From Tetrastigma voinierianum (taxonomy: Eukaryota; Streptophyta; Magnoliopsida; Vitales; Vitaceae): DNA of 64,000 bases. A program made the position numbers and the translations under genes. The DNA is taken from NCBI GenBank assembly GCA_016808115.1, contig JAEQBH010000128.1, forward strand, positions 1,798,001-1,862,000. Direction: 5' to 3'. Every line of letters starts with the position of its first letter. The stretch's first letter is position 1. Under the pieces are notes generated by a model. That model saw only the letters and a list, made by a program, of their open reading frames with translations, searched no databases and had not been told where the DNA came from. Positions 1 through 11,479 of this stretch are shown here, in pieces.

Positions 1-1447
1 TAAAATGGAAAGAAAAAACGAAAACAAAGAAAAGAAAAGAAAGAAAAAGCAAAAAAATGAGAGCCTTGGCTGACCAGATCTTCAAGCGCGAAATTTGCTT
101 TTTCCTTTGAGTAGCGACTTCGTATTTACTCGGGTTACGAGTTGGGCCCTAATTCGATACGATCTTTTGTAGATTTCCCAATGGTAGCCTATTCTTGTTC
201 GCGACTGAATGCCCTTCATCGCGACATCAGTTAGTTTGACACCCAATGCGGCATTTATTAGTAAGTCATGATATTCCTTTGTTTTCTTGCAAGCACCTTA
301 TGTCGCGACAAGGAATCAATGTCGCGACATCAACCTTATTTTCTGCAACCTTTAAATGATGGTTTCTGATGTCGCGACGTCAATCTTTTTTGTCAGCGAC
401 ATCACTCTCGTTCCACGGGTTTTAAGCTGACCGTTCACGATGTGGCGACGCTGGTCACTATCGTGACATCAGCTCATGTCGCCGTAGGTCAGCTGGCGAT
501 GATTTACGATGTCGCGACATCAATACCTTGTCGCGACCTCTTTAGCTCTGCGGCTTTGAATTAGTTGTTCTAATTATTGTGACAGCCGATCTCTTGTAGC
601 GACATCAACTTTAATCTACGGAGGCTTCAAGCGGTGTTCACGATATGCTGACCTCAATCCCTTAATAAGTGACGGCTAATATTTGAAGCTTTCCAACGTG
701 GTTCGATGTCGTGACATCAATCTCTTAACTCGCGACATCAACTAGGAGCTGTAGCGTGGCCCCGAGTATCTTCTTAATAGCCGGCGACATCGATCTCTTG
801 TATCGCGACATCGACTTAAGTCGCGGCCTTCAAGCGAGCAAAGTCTCATTATCGCGACCGCCGATCTTGTCGCGACATCGGCTTAGAATCTCGCAGCCTT
901 CAGCGAGCCGTCATGCCGACCTCGATCTCTTATCGCGACAGCTCAGTTATGGCCTTGCGACTTACAGCAGTTGCTTTTGGTGTCGCGGCGTCCGGTCCGT
1001 CGCGACTACGACTTAAATCACATCGGTTTCATTTTGAGCATCGCCGCGTCGAGGTGCTTCTCTTGTCGCGACCTCAATCCCTTGTCGCGACATCGATCTT
1101 CCGTCGCGACACATCACGATGTTAATCGCGACATCGTTCTCAATCTCTGATTTAGTCTTGATTGCCTACATTGCCAATACGTCAGCGACTTGCATCAAGT
1201 TTCCTTCAAATTTTCGATGCGAGCACATAATTGGACAATGCAAACCCAAAGCGCAACATTAGTTACCCAGTACTTCATTTACGCCACGCCATTTTACGTA
1301 TTTTACTCCACCCGATTGCTGCATTTTCTCTTGCTTTTCTTCTTTCTTTCACACTCCTGCTAATAACAAATTGGTGAGTTTCTTCATAGTGCATGTGCTG
1401 CGGATGAAAATCAAACGTAGTTAAAATAGATGACTTTAAGCTCATCA
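1..1447 (-). mobile_element. Athila-type 5' LTR, partial, left copy
   Basis: This is the start-proximal half of an LTR on the minus strand, cut by the window edge. It matches 39,971-41,360 and 52,471-53,904. Its outer end reads TGATGAGC on the minus strand at 1,447. The next bases to the right resume the chromodomain-element LTR, as at 53,904, so this is the same insertion in the left duplication copy. No coding potential is credible: the small open frames at 756-1,125 lie in the palindrome array. Confidence 0.82.
200..1140. repeat. Interspersed GTCGCGAC palindrome array (Athila LTR)
   Basis: The motif TGTCGCGACATCAA and one-base variants recur at irregular spacing of about 15-70 bp. The core GTCGCGAC is self-complementary and is often extended to GATGTCGCGACATC. 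The sequence between motifs is not tandemly repeated, so this is neither a satellite nor a CRISPR array. The same array is in both other copies of this LTR. Confidence 0.88.
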
Positions 1448-1912
1448 TTGCATCGATTTTGGGTTCTCTCCGCGTTTTTGTCTCTTTAAAATTGGGGAAG
1501 ACAACACTATGCACTAATTTGTCTTTTTCTAACTTAATCAAACTCAAAAATAACCATTTTGTCCATTCTTTTCCCAGTTTTGACATTCGGCACTATCTTG
1601 GCCATATATTTTCATCATTTCTCTACTCATGCCACTTATGACACATGAGTACATGTTATATATAACTTTCATCGCATCGAAAATCGTTTTACGGCACCCG
1701 AACAGCGATGCCTCAAAAAACGTGTAAATTCCAATTGTCTCGAAATTCAACGAAATTCGACGTGCTAGCTAGATTTCGAGAGACGATTCCAACGGTGAAA
1801 TCCGTTTCGTCATCCAAGATCTAGATAATAAATTTGGTTATAGGGAAATTACAATTTTTAACCCGAAATTACGATTTGCCATTTTCGAAGAATTGGAATT
1901 TCGGGTCTTACA
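1448..1912 (-). repeat. 3' LTR of Tekay-like element, start portion
   Basis: These 465 bp match 8,650-9,120, 53,905-54,340 and 60,930-61,380. On the minus strand the LTR opens with TGTAAGACCCG directly after the polypurine tract. It stops at 1,447/1,448, where the Athila LTR begins. Confidence 0.85.
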
Positions 1913-1932
1913 TTCTCCCTCCTTAAAAAGGA
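1913..1932 (-). promoter_or_regulatory. Polypurine tract of the Tekay-like element
   Basis: The minus strand reads AAGGAGGGAGAA immediately before TGTAAGACCC. A purine run abutting the 3' LTR is the expected second-strand primer of Ty3/gypsy elements. The equivalent at 54,341-54,355 is partly degraded. Confidence 0.85.
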
Positions 1933-2037
1933 ATTTCGTCTGAAGTCGAGACATCATAATCACTCTCATACATATGCAACGTGCACTCTTACCATGCATG
2001 TAAACTAGTAATTTAAATCTTCTTAGTAAATGCGTGG

Positions 2038-3220
2038 CTACATCCTAAAGCAAGAGGGATAGGTGGCCCGCATCGTGTCCTCGCGTTCCCACGTTGACTC
2101 CTCCACTCCATAGTGCCGCCATAGCACTCTCACTAGCCTCACGGTCTTGCGTCGTAAAACCTGATCACAACTATCCAAAATACATACTGGTCCTTCCTCA
2201 AAGGTTTCATCGGTGTCAATCTCAATCTGTCCCCAATCTACCACATGAGCTGGATCTGGAGTATACTTTCAGATCATGGAGACGTGAAATACCTCGTGGA
2301 CACCTGACATGCTGGGCGGTAACGCCAATCGGTACGCAATAGTGCCTATCTTCTCGAGTATCTCGAAAGGCCCAATGAACCTCGTGATAGCTTCGGCGGC
2401 AATGATCTTCGACCACTCCTACTCTTGGCATCACCTTGAGAAAGACATGATCCCGACCTCGAACTCTAAAGTCGACGTCGCATCTACATAACTCTTATGG
2501 TTCGGCGTGAGAAAACTGCATTATATCATGCTCACCTTCCTCGAAGGTGTCTCACAAATCAAATCGGGACCGTTGATGGAGCTCTCTCCGCTCGGTCCAA
2601 CATAATGAATGACACACGCATGGCCTCATCTGATGCCTCCTCACGGTGCCATCTATACTACTTTGATGGTTGTTGTTGTAGGCGAATTCCACTAGGGAAA
2701 ATGCTCCTCCCAGCTGCCCTTATGATCCAGGACGCATGCTCGTAGCATGTCCTCTAATACCTGTATAGTCCTCTCAGACTGACCATCTGTCTGAGGGTGG
2801 AACGCTGTACTCATAGTCAGCCGTGTGCCCATAGCCTTTTGGAAACTCTTCCAAAAGTGCGCCGTAAACCTCGGATCTCTATCCGACACTATGGATACTG
2901 GTACTCCATGTAGCCGGACTATCTCTCGAATCTGACCGGCGAGAACTCTTCAATGAGAAGGTCATCCGCCGCGGTTAAATGTGCCCGACCCATTGAGCGA
3001 TCCATCACCCATCTTGCGTCGTACTTTGCTGCGTCAGTGGCAAGTGGGTCACAAAGTCCATCGTGGCGTGCTCCTTCCACTCGACCTCCGATGGGTGCGA
3101 AGTAGCCTGGCGGCCACGGTGCTCAACCTTAACTGTTGACCGGTAGGACATCATCGAACAAAGTCCCCCTCGTGTCTCTTCCGTCCACTCGATAGTGCAG
3201 GCGACGAAGATCACGGGTAC
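2038..3220 (-). pseudogene. Integrase plus C-terminal chromodomain remnant
   Basis: This is the 3' end of pol, minus strand. The integrase core shows at 2,692-2,889 with DRDPRFTAHFWKSFQ and AFHPQTDGQSERT, and MDFVTHLP lies near 3,040-3,060. The last 68 residues (2,038-2,244) hold VRVLWRHYGVEESTWE followed by a stop, the pattern of the chromodomain that ends plant chromovirus integrases. In this family integrase inserts the cDNA and the chromodomain biases it toward marked chromatin. The frame is broken several times between 2,250 and 3,200, so no continuous protein can be made. The lineage label Tekay is inferred from these motifs plus the initiator-Met-type primer site. Confidence 0.85.
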
Positions 3221-4950
3221 ATCTTAGTTCACGGATGCAGTGAATCGAGGCGGTGAAACTCCGCGAGAATCTCCTCTCCGTCGGTCAGGCGAGGAACCAC
3301 TGCAGTCCCTATATCGAAGACTACCATCTGCGTGAACGGTCCAGCCCTCGTCACCCGTACCTAACTGTACTCGGTCCCTGATGGACACTATCTTTGCGTC
3401 CTGCCACTAGGACTCAATCACTCTGCTCAACAGAGACGGTGTAGCCACTAAACTCCCGAACATAGCAGTCACCGCTCGTTATCTTGTAGCCCTGGCTTTG
3501 TCCCCACAGTCTAGAGCATCCGCCACTCAGAGAAACTATACTAGCCAACGGCTCCTGCGTGACTTAGGCGAGTGCATTAGCCACCATTTGCCTTCTGGGA
3601 TGGTAATGCAACGTGAAATCATAATCCTCTAGGAACTCCATCCATCTGCGTTGCCTCGTATTGAGGTCATTGCGTGAAAATATGTAGGACTTTTTATGGT
3701 GCGAGTACACCTCTCGAACTCCTCGCCGTATAAGTAGTGGCGCCCAGGCTTGAGCCCGAGACTACGGCCGCCAACTCCGTGTCGTGTGTGGGGTAATCCT
3801 GCTCGTGATTCTTCAGCCAGCGAGAACCATAGCTACTACCCTCGGGACTGCATCAAAGCACATCGATCCGGCCCTCGAGGTATCACAATACACTTTTGTA
3901 TCCTGCCCCTGATTAGGGACTATCAAGATGGGAGCTGAAGTAAGTCTCCTCTTAACTCCTAGAATGCCTCCTCGCATCGGTCATCCCACTCAAACTTGAC
4001 TCTTTCGGGTCAACTAGTCATAGGTGCACTGCTATTATGGAATATCGCCATTAGATCTCTGTAATACCCAGCCAATCCCGAGAAAACTAAATTATCTCGA
4101 AGGCCGACTTGGCCTCTCGGCTCATTCTTGCAGGCCTTCTGGGTCGTGACACTATCTGATGTTGACACCACGTGTCTAAAATCTCACCTCGGTAAGCGGA
4201 GCTTCGCCTTTACTGAACTTGGCGATACGGAGTGTTGGTCTCACCAGCCAGTTGTAAACGATCCTCCGTGTCTCATGCTCCGCTCACGGCGGGAGTAGAT
4301 CGTGAATGTCATCCACGAAGACTACGACCGCTGATCTAAAGGGTTGGAATATCCTATGCATGAGATCCATGAATCTTGCTGGCGCGTTTATCGATCAAAG
4401 GGCATCAGTAAACTCAAAGTGCCCATGCTTGGCGTCCTAAACGCTGTCTTAGGAAGTATCGTCTCTAACTCTCAAGCTGAGGTAACGGTGCGAAGGTCAC
4501 ATCTTGGAGTAGACTCAGCGCTACCCTATTGATCAAACAAATCGATCGATCCTTGGTAATGGGTACGATTCTTGATCGTAACCACTGTTCGATTGCCTAT
4601 AGTCGATGCACGGTCGAGGTCTTGTCTTCTTCAGCAAATAGAACGGAGCCCCCGTGGTGAAGTGGCAGTGCAATGAACCCTTGTCGGTAGCTCGCGTAGC
4701 TAGACTCACGAGTTCTGTGCTTTCAATAGGGTGCCATTTTATGTGAAGTCATAGAGATGGGTGAAGTACCAGGGTGTAACTTCGATGCGAAGTCTACTAC
4801 CCTTTGTGGAGAAGCTGATCTAGGTAGCTCATCTGGAAAAATATCCACATATTCGCACACTACTCGAGGTAGATGCTCTGTCGGCCTCTCCTCGTCCTCT
4901 AGGAGTGGGCTCTTCTTGACCCACTAACCGTCCTTGACACCTGGACTCAT
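3221..4950 (-). pseudogene. Reverse transcriptase / RNase H remnant (Tekay-like)
   Basis: Conserved pieces appear in different minus-strand frames. The RNase H region (about 3,570-3,760) reads HYLYGEEFEVYSHHKKSYIF, then RQRRWMEFLEDYDFTLHYHP after a frame change. The RT catalytic box FVDD is encoded at 4,308-4,319, inside AVVVFVDDIHDLLP. The order RT then RNase H upstream of integrase is that of Ty3/gypsy pol. Stops and frame changes are frequent, and the matching stretch at about 55,400-57,200 carries different breaks, so some may be base-calling errors. Confidence 0.78.
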
Positions 4951-4953
4951 ATA

Positions 4954-5169
4954 CTATCTGGGGCAAAATGTCATGCTTGTCTCCCTGAAATACCACACGA
5001 GTACCGTCCTGCGTGTAGGCGGTAACCCTCCTACGCTCACAATCGATGCGACCACGTAGGTGGCGTCGACCCGATCCATCCCGGGGATGACATCGAACTT
5101 CTGGCGATGTCCGTGATCTCGAGGTCCTTTGTGAGTAGAGTGCGCGGATCCCGACTCTGGCCTGAACAT
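4954..5169 (-). pseudogene. Retroviral-type aspartic protease remnant
   Basis: The 71-residue minus-strand frame contains FDVIPGMDRVDATYV and ends in WYFRETSMTFCPR. In plant chromoviruses the protease has a conserved FDVILGMDWL block followed by a DGTRVVFQGD-like segment just before RT, and both are recognisable here. The N-terminal catalytic aspartate segment is not clearly seen. The copy at 57,300-57,497 is similar and also damaged. Confidence 0.7.
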
Positions 5170-5292
5170 ATCATCCTTATTCGCCCTAATCTACAGGGAG
5201 AACTCACCTATAACGGCTCCTCTAAGGTCTCTAGAGGTCCTTGCCCATTTCCTATGTTGGAGTATTTCAGCTCTCTGTTTGGAGCAGTGAGC

Positions 5293-5571
5293 CTAATCTT
5301 GGTCGTCAGTGTCTCGTAGCCTCCCAACACCTTCTCGATCTGTATGAGCCAAGTAGTCTGTGTCGGGTCTGCTCCACAGCTGTGAATGTAGGAGGATGAT
5401 GCGCCCTAACCTCTGGAGGTTACTAGGACCTTTCTGTCTACTCTTGTACGGCTGTGCGATAGCGGTAACGTAATACCTCTGACCTCGGTAAAAGCTTTGT
5501 TGATCGAACAACTGGTGGTGCTTGACCAATACCACAATGAACGTCCTCGTCACCGATCCTCTACTAGCCAT
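5293..5571 (-). pseudogene. gag remnant, internally shortened
   Basis: A 92-residue minus-strand frame begins MASRGSVTRTF. In another frame of the same stretch WLIQIEKVLGGYETLTTKIR resembles the conserved start of the plant Ty3 gag domain. Only about 300-400 bp separate this start from the protease, whereas chromovirus gag normally exceeds 1 kb, and no zinc knuckle is found. Most of gag therefore appears deleted. The other copy (57,510-58,027) has the same compact layout, so the loss predates the duplication. Function as a capsid is unlikely. Confidence 0.55.
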
Positions 5572-5879
5572 CTACACAATTAACATGGCGGGTTAAATCT
5601 CAATCTGATATCTAAGGCATAAACACAGCCAGACACAAGTCATACACATAAATCGGTGTATACACATCGTGCCATTTCTGAATGTCTGAGGCAATCAATT
5701 GCATTTAAAATATTGTTTTCAGCAAAAATTTTATTTCGAAAATTTCATTTTTTTGAAATTTTTTTTTTTGAAAAATTTGTCTAATTTGATTTGATTTGAT
5801 TTTTATTTAATTTTATAAAAAAAAATTTCGAAAAATTTTGTGATGAACAGTGTTCATGAGCAGGGTTCCTGAGTGATGT

Positions 5880-6330
5880 CAGAATTGACTCATGAGCGAT
5901 CTTGAGTCAAGGCGGGTGAACGAGGCTGAATCGCAAGTGCGACCCGCGATCAACCCGTGCATGGGCCTCGCTCGGTGCCTGTACGCGCGCCCGTGGCGCC
6001 TGCCGATGCCGTATCCGATCTACGGTGGCTATATTGCAATACAGCCCTGCCCATGTCCCTTGCTCCTAGGTCACAATACACCAAAGTGTATTGCGATACA
6101 AATTGTCCCCAGCCAAGTCTCTTGCAATACAATCCTTGCAATACAAGCGGCTGACCGCTCGTATTTTAATACACTTGGAAGCGTGTTGCAATCTGATAAC
6201 TCAGCTATCAAGCCCTTCCAACGCGATACATTGATTGTATTGCAATACAAAATCCTTAGCCTAATTAACCTGTCGCCTATTGCAATACAACTAAAACCTT
6301 GCAATACAATTTGGGCAGTAGCCTAATTCA
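5880..6330. repeat. Interspersed TTGTATTGCAATACAA palindrome array in the leader
   Basis: Between the primer site and gag the word GCAATACA and its complement recur a dozen or so times. One instance at 6,235-6,250 is the perfect 16-bp palindrome TTGTATTGCAATACAA. Spacing is irregular. The region is GC-richer than its surroundings and has no credible coding frame. The array recurs at 58,380-58,640. Confidence 0.82.
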
Positions 6331-6790
6331 TTTCCTGCATCAAAAAAAAAAATTTTTTCATTTTTTTTCAATTATTTCCAACTATTGGAAAATGTCCCAA
6401 AAATTATATTCATCCTTTTTTTTTTCCAGTACACCCAAAATAAATTTATGAAAATTTATTTTCTTCATTTTTCTTTAACTTTACACACTGTAAAACTTTG
6501 AGAAAAATATTTCTTCTCATCATATAAATTTTTTTTTTTCACATTTCCAGCCACTGGAAAACACTAAAAAAAAAAAAATTATATACCTATTTTTCTTTCA
6601 TTTTCCATAATACTCAAATAAATTTATAAAAATTTATTTTTACTCCATTTTCTTCAATTTCTGACTTGTAAAACCTTAGAAAATTATTTTCTTCACCTCA
6701 TAACCAAATAAATTTATAAAATTTATTTTCTTTAATTTCTTTTTTCCAGTTTTTTTTACACAACGTAAAAACTCCCGAACATTTTCGATA
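6331..6790. repeat. AT-rich leader with repeated AAATTTATNAAAATTTATTT modules
   Basis: A self-complementary module, AATAAATTTATAAAAATTTAT and variants, appears near 6,443, 6,617 and 6,706. It alternates with TTTCCAGCCACTGGAAA-type inverted repeats. No gene. The same order is kept at 58,660-59,050. Confidence 0.65.
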
Positions 6791-7036
6791 TACTAGGAGT
6801 GCTAATCCTTTAAGCACCAAACATCATAACATATCACGAACCATGTTATAAACATCGTTGAGCAATGCATCAAGCACACACAAAACACACATGCAGTGTC
6901 CTAGTTTTGTTCCGTGCCTTCCTAGGTAATTTCATACCTAAACTCAACAACGAACCACACCTAGTGGTGATGTTCTTACCTCAAAGACTATGGCTAGCCC
7001 CGAATCCTCGAAGCCACTGGTGGCTAGGTATGCACA

Positions 7037-7048
7037 GCTGCGATACCA
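7037..7048 (-). promoter_or_regulatory. Primer-binding site, initiator-Met type
   Basis: The minus strand reads TGGTATCGCAGC, close to TGGTATCAGAGC, the usual site complementary to initiator-Met tRNA in plant retroelements. It lies 2-4 bases from the inner end of the 5' LTR, as required. Confidence 0.75.
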
Positions 7049-7050
7049 AG

Positions 7051-9120
7051 GCGCGGCGTGAAACCCGGGGTCCGTTGACTACCCGTTAGCCCGGAATGCT
7101 GTTGAATGTCGGGTAACCTGACATTTTTCAATCGGGCAAGTATCCTTTATGCATTGGGCTGCGAATAAAACACGTATAAAACGCAATCCCAAACGATCAG
7201 TGACCACACGAGGTCTCATATACAACCTAAAGCGAGGTAAATAATGACCACTTAGGCCCACTGCATCATCACTCACAACATATATCAATATGATCACAAC
7301 ATGAGTAAAAGCGTACTTGGGCCCATAAGCAATACCCGCCGACATACGTATGAATCCGACTATATCCGATAGTTTTAAGAGTTAAAATGTTTTTACTCTT
7401 ACTCTGACACATATATATTACAATTAGAATTCTAATACATGTAGAACATGCGCTTAGAAGCACAATCCGGCTTTCTTTTTAAACCACCGACCTCTGGGGC
7501 GAGCCATCCCTTCCTTACGCTCCACTGTACCTGTAAAATAATATCCCTTGACAGGGTGAGCTAATGCTCAATAGTGGAATCACCACTAAGTGAACACTCT
7601 CGCTTTAAGTGCGGTCTGTGCTAAAAATAAACACATTCAAGCAAATATAGCAGTCCTACTTGAATGTCTACATGACTCGGCTTCATGCGGTACTGTGGAA
7701 GCTCCTGCTTTTCGCTAAGCCCTCGTATGAAATTTTATGTTTATTTGAGGAACTGACCCTCGATGTATAAGTAGTGGGCCCTAGTCTCAGATGTTACATT
7801 TAGTGGACTACCCTCCGATGTATATCAATTGGTAGTCTCAGATGATTGATATTTTAGTATGGACTACCCTTAGATCATATTAGTTTTAAGGCTTGACCAC
7901 TCGAATAATTTACTGATTCCATCATTCACTCCTCTATCATCACAGGGTGTTCCTGATGCATATAGGATGCATGATGCCAATTCCATTCTGATCCTATATC
8001 ATGCAAATACATCCCAACATGCGTATATTTACATAAAATTCAATTCACACAATCATGTCATGTAAATTAGCATTTCATTATCAAAATTAGCTCCATGTTT
8101 AATGATCAAACTGAGCAATTTGACTTGAATCACGAGCCAAACACGTTTTCACCTGAAATATATTTTAGTATTCATATTCTATAGAAGAGTAAAACCCTAG
8201 GGTTTACCATTCCGTCACTCATCAAATCATCGGTTCACTTTGTGAACCCGCATTTCACGACCATTCCCGGCCTTTTCCAAACCAATACATGATTTAATAC
8301 ATAATTGCAAAATTTAACAACCCAAATCAATTAGTGGCGATCACAATTTGCTCCATTTAGGATTTCAAAATTTATAACAATTCGGTCTGAATTTGGGACG
8401 ATCAACTTGACCCCTCAGAAGCTCATTCGATCAACATTGTTAAAATACTTAAGAAGGAATAAAACCCAAGTAGGAGAAGCCCTGCCTCGGAGTTTGAGAA
8501 ACTCCACTAAATCCAGTACCCTTTGCGAAGCCCTCTCAGCATAGAAGCGGCTTTCCTTGTGAAGGCTGCAAACGGTGGATTGCCGATATTCTAGAGAGAA
8601 GTGGGATGTTCTCTCACTAAAAATACAAAAACTCAGCCCACTGCATCTGATTTTTGGTTCTCTCACGTTTTTTTGTCTCTTTAAAATTGGGGAAGACAAC
8701 ACTATGCACTAATTTGTCTTTTTCTAACTTAATCACACTCAAAAATGACCATTTTGTCCCTTCTTTTCCCAGTTTTGATATTCGACACTATCTCGGCCGT
8801 CCATTTTCATCATTTCTCTACTCATGACACTTATGACACATGAGTACATGTTATATGTGACTTTCGTCGCATCGAAAATCTCGTTTTCACGGCTTTTGCG
8901 AACGCGATGCCTCGAGCGTGTAAATTAAATTTGTCTCGGAGTCGGCCAATTCGGCGATGCCTAGCTGAATTTTAGCAAGACAATTCCAGCGGTGAAATCC
9001 ATTTCATCATCCGAGGATCTAGAGAGAATGAATTTCAGATTTTAACGAGAATTACAATTTTATGTAGAAATTACGATTTTGCCATTTTTCTAGAAATTGA
9101 ATTTCTCCGGGTCTTATACA
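7051..9120 (-). repeat. 5' LTR of Tekay-like element, left copy
   Basis: About 2,070 bp, matching 59,316-61,380 and the three pieces of the right copy's 3' LTR (35,368-35,470, 37,109-38,622, 53,905-54,340; sum 2,053 bp). This copy is uninterrupted, so it shows the empty sites of the Athila insertion (near 8,645) and of the 1.6-kb solo LTR (near 7,138). Near its inner end an inverted repeat (about 7,108-7,140) pairs AATGTCGGGT with its complement. Confidence 0.87.
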
Positions 9121-9341
9121 GTTTGAGGCTTTATGAAGATAATTCTATGGAGGGAACTTGATGGAAGGTATAGGCAAGCACAAGATCAAGGAGGAAGAAT
9201 GTAATTTTTACGAAGAGACTTTGTAGCCTAGTCACCTTTAAGGTTTCTTGGGGCACAAGAAAGCTAAAGGTATGTATGCACAAGACTATGATTATCATGG
9301 TGCAAACTTGAGGGTAAGTCTTTTTTCCCAAGTATGGGGAT
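9121..9341 (+). mobile_element. Internal remnant of outer non-autonomous LTR element, left copy
   Basis: Matches 61,381-61,602. It starts with GTTTG, the Tekay target duplication, and ends in the purine-rich AGTATGGGGAT next to the LTR. A short plus-strand frame ending in a stop near 9,225 continues the gag-like stub seen at 35,290-35,367 in the right copy. Confidence 0.75.
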
Positions 9342-10362
9342 TGGTGCAGAACTCCTGACAAACATTGGGATTTCGATTTTAATTATGGAAAATTCTTATT
9401 CGAAATTTGTAAAGACCTTGGAGACACCAAATATGTTTCTATTTTAAGTCTTTGTTATTATTTTGATTTGGACTTGTTTATTTTTTAGAAGATTTGTTCT
9501 CCAAGTCAAAGTAGTAATTTGCTTTTATTTAATTTATAAAGTTTGTTTTCCTAGTTAAAGTAGGAGTTTCTATTTCTTTTAGGAGTTGCTTTATTTAGAT
9601 TAAAGTCTTTGTCTTCCAAGTCAAAGTATAAGTTTCTTTATTGGATTTAGAAAGTATGAGGCTATATATACCCCCCTAATGTAGTATTTTAGCAATTCAA
9701 TTCAAGTTTAATAGTATTTTCAAATTTCTCTTTTTAAGAGTTCTCTCTTGTTCTCTTATCTCTTGGGTGGATTCCCTTGAGTGATGGCTTCGTTGCTTCT
9801 TATCCCTAGGTGGATTCCTTGGGTGGCAAAGTATATATCTTATTCTCTAATCTCTTGGGTGGATTCCCTTGAGTGGCGAGTGAGTGGCTTCTTATCTCTT
9901 AGTGGATTCCTTGAGTGGTGAAATAAGTACTTATCATTCTATAACCTCTACTCATCTCCTCATCTTCTCTTTTTAACTTTCCAAATCCAATTCTCCAACC
10001 ACAACCCAAAACTTTCAAAATCTGGTTCCATCCTTCTAAAACCTTTCCATATACTTTGTTTCCATCTAGGAACAATAAAAACCATCATCACTGGCAGGCT
10101 TGAGTCGTGTATTTTTACTTTACCTTAGTAAAACCCGAAAACCTCAAATTAGCTTAAAACAAGGTTGTTTTGCATCAAACCAAACTCAAACCTTTCCAAA
10201 CCTAAAATCCTTTATTCTAAACCGTAATTCCATCATATATAAACCCTAAACTAGCCTTATAACCTTTGAGACCAGACCTATCACTTACCCGTAAAATTCT
10301 GCCCCATCACCCTAACTTATCCAAACCATTAGATCATTCATCACGGTCCCAACCTTGCATCA
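9342..10362 (+). mobile_element. 3' LTR of outer non-autonomous element, left copy
   Basis: This 1,021-bp LTR matches 34,189-35,204 and 61,603-62,613. The termini read TGGTGCAG...CTTGCATCA; the best copy has the perfect 9-bp ends TGATGCAAG/CTTGCATCA. A TATA-type box (GCTATATATA, 9,661) lies mid-LTR. Two direct repeats of about 85 bp, built on GTGGATTCCCTTGAGTGG, lie at 9,760-9,925. Confidence 0.85.
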
Positions 10363-10985
10363 GAAGAGACATAGGAAATGAACTAGTTTTGAGTCTTTCC
10401 GTGAACAAAATATTACAACGCTATAACTCAAAATGAATAAATGTCAAAAAGAAAATACAATTACTTAAATGACATAAAAATCAGTATCAATTATGAGTAA
10501 GGTATATGAGTTCCAATTATGTCAAACCAACTTCATAAGAATACCAAATTCAAACGCATTGCTTTCATGTATTAGAATACATAATAGCGCCTTTTTTTTT
10601 TTTTTTGTAGAGAAAAGACTACATAATAGCTTTAAATCAAAAAGTTTATACCTTCTTTCCATAAAAAAAACAATTTAAAACCATCATAGTTTCTACTCCA
10701 TGAAATAAGAGTATTATCAAATTTTGTTATGTAGAATTGACGATTATGGCATTAATTTCACTTATAAGAGAGACGGTCATTCTCTACTACATACTCTTAA
10801 TTTCAAACAAAAACTGTAGTAGTCAATATAATCATTACAAGGAAGTGAGCTTTTAGTTAGGGTTATTAACCTCAACCAAAAGCAAGGTCATGTGCAACTA
10901 TATCATATAGTTTCAAATAAAATGGGTTGCAACCATATGTGACTATAGAGGGCGCAAAGTAAATGAGGGCCTATGGTTGAGGTCA
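10363..10985. other. Duplicated flank of the outer element; no gene seen
   Basis: AT-rich DNA matching 62,614-63,235, often exactly over tens of bases. It begins GAAGAGACATAGG directly after the LTR. GAAGA here and GACGA at 34,184-34,188 may be a decayed 5-bp target duplication. No conserved coding frame. Confidence 0.6.
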
Positions 10986-11345
10986 TTCATGACCACAACA
11001 AAAGGAGATGACTATGGATGGGTTATATTTGGGCTGCAACTAAAGAAGATGATTATGGATTGGGTTGCAACTATAAGAATGATTATATTTGGGGCGGCCA
11101 CGAAACTAAAGGGAGATATAAAGAGGATCTTTGTTTGATTGCAACTAAAGGGAAGAAATATAACGAGGGTCTTTGTTTGGTCGTAACTAAAAAAGGGAGA
11201 TATTGAAAGGGTGTTTGTGTGGCTGCAACTGAAAATGGGAGATATAGAAAGGGTCTTTGTTTTGTCGCAACTAAAAAGTGGAGATATAGACAAGGTCTTT
11301 TCTTTAATGCAAAACTCTTTCAAAATTATCAACCCAGTAATATCA
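10986..11345 (+). repeat. Degenerate 50-60-bp repeats with GGTCGCAACTAAA core
   Basis: About six units share GGGTCTTTGTTTGGTCGCAACTA-like cores and GGAGATATA spacers. They match 63,230-63,555. Reiterated GGTCGCAAC words are typical of subterminal regions of plant CACTA or Mutator-like transposons, but no terminal inverted repeat was found here, so the class is open. Confidence 0.6.
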
Positions 11346-11479
11346 TAGAACCGATAATATTACCTTTTTTTGTAACAAAATATAATATTCTCGATATGTC
11401 GCATATGAATACTTGTCCTACGTACATGAAGACTTGTCTTTGTTTCGGATTTTTGATAAATATATAGTTTCTAAAAAAC

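Larger units (their letters stand above)
1448..9120 (-). mobile_element. Chromodomain Ty3/gypsy (Tekay-like), left copy, partial
   Basis: The order on the minus strand is 5' LTR (7,051-9,120), primer-binding site, leader with palindromes, gag remnant, protease, RT, RNase H, integrase, chromodomain, polypurine tract, and the first part of the 3' LTR (1,448-1,912), which the Athila insertion interrupts. The outer end reads TGTATAAGACCC and abuts GTTTG (9,121-9,125), the target duplication seen intact around the right copy. Every frame is broken, so the element is dead as read. Confidence 0.85.

Noticed and set aside
756..1125. Two plus-strand open frames of 70-86 residues
   Set aside because: They lie entirely in the palindrome-rich Athila LTR; their composition reflects the GTCGCGAC repeats and they are not kept open in the other LTR copies.
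200..1140. CRISPR-like array
   Set aside because: Repeats are short, palindromic, unevenly spaced and diverged, and sit inside a plant LTR. There are no uniform spacers or cas genes.
11012..11467. Repetitive 60-106-residue frames on both strands
   Set aside because: Translation of the ~55-bp transposon-like repeats; periodic on both strands and interrupted in the duplicate copy.
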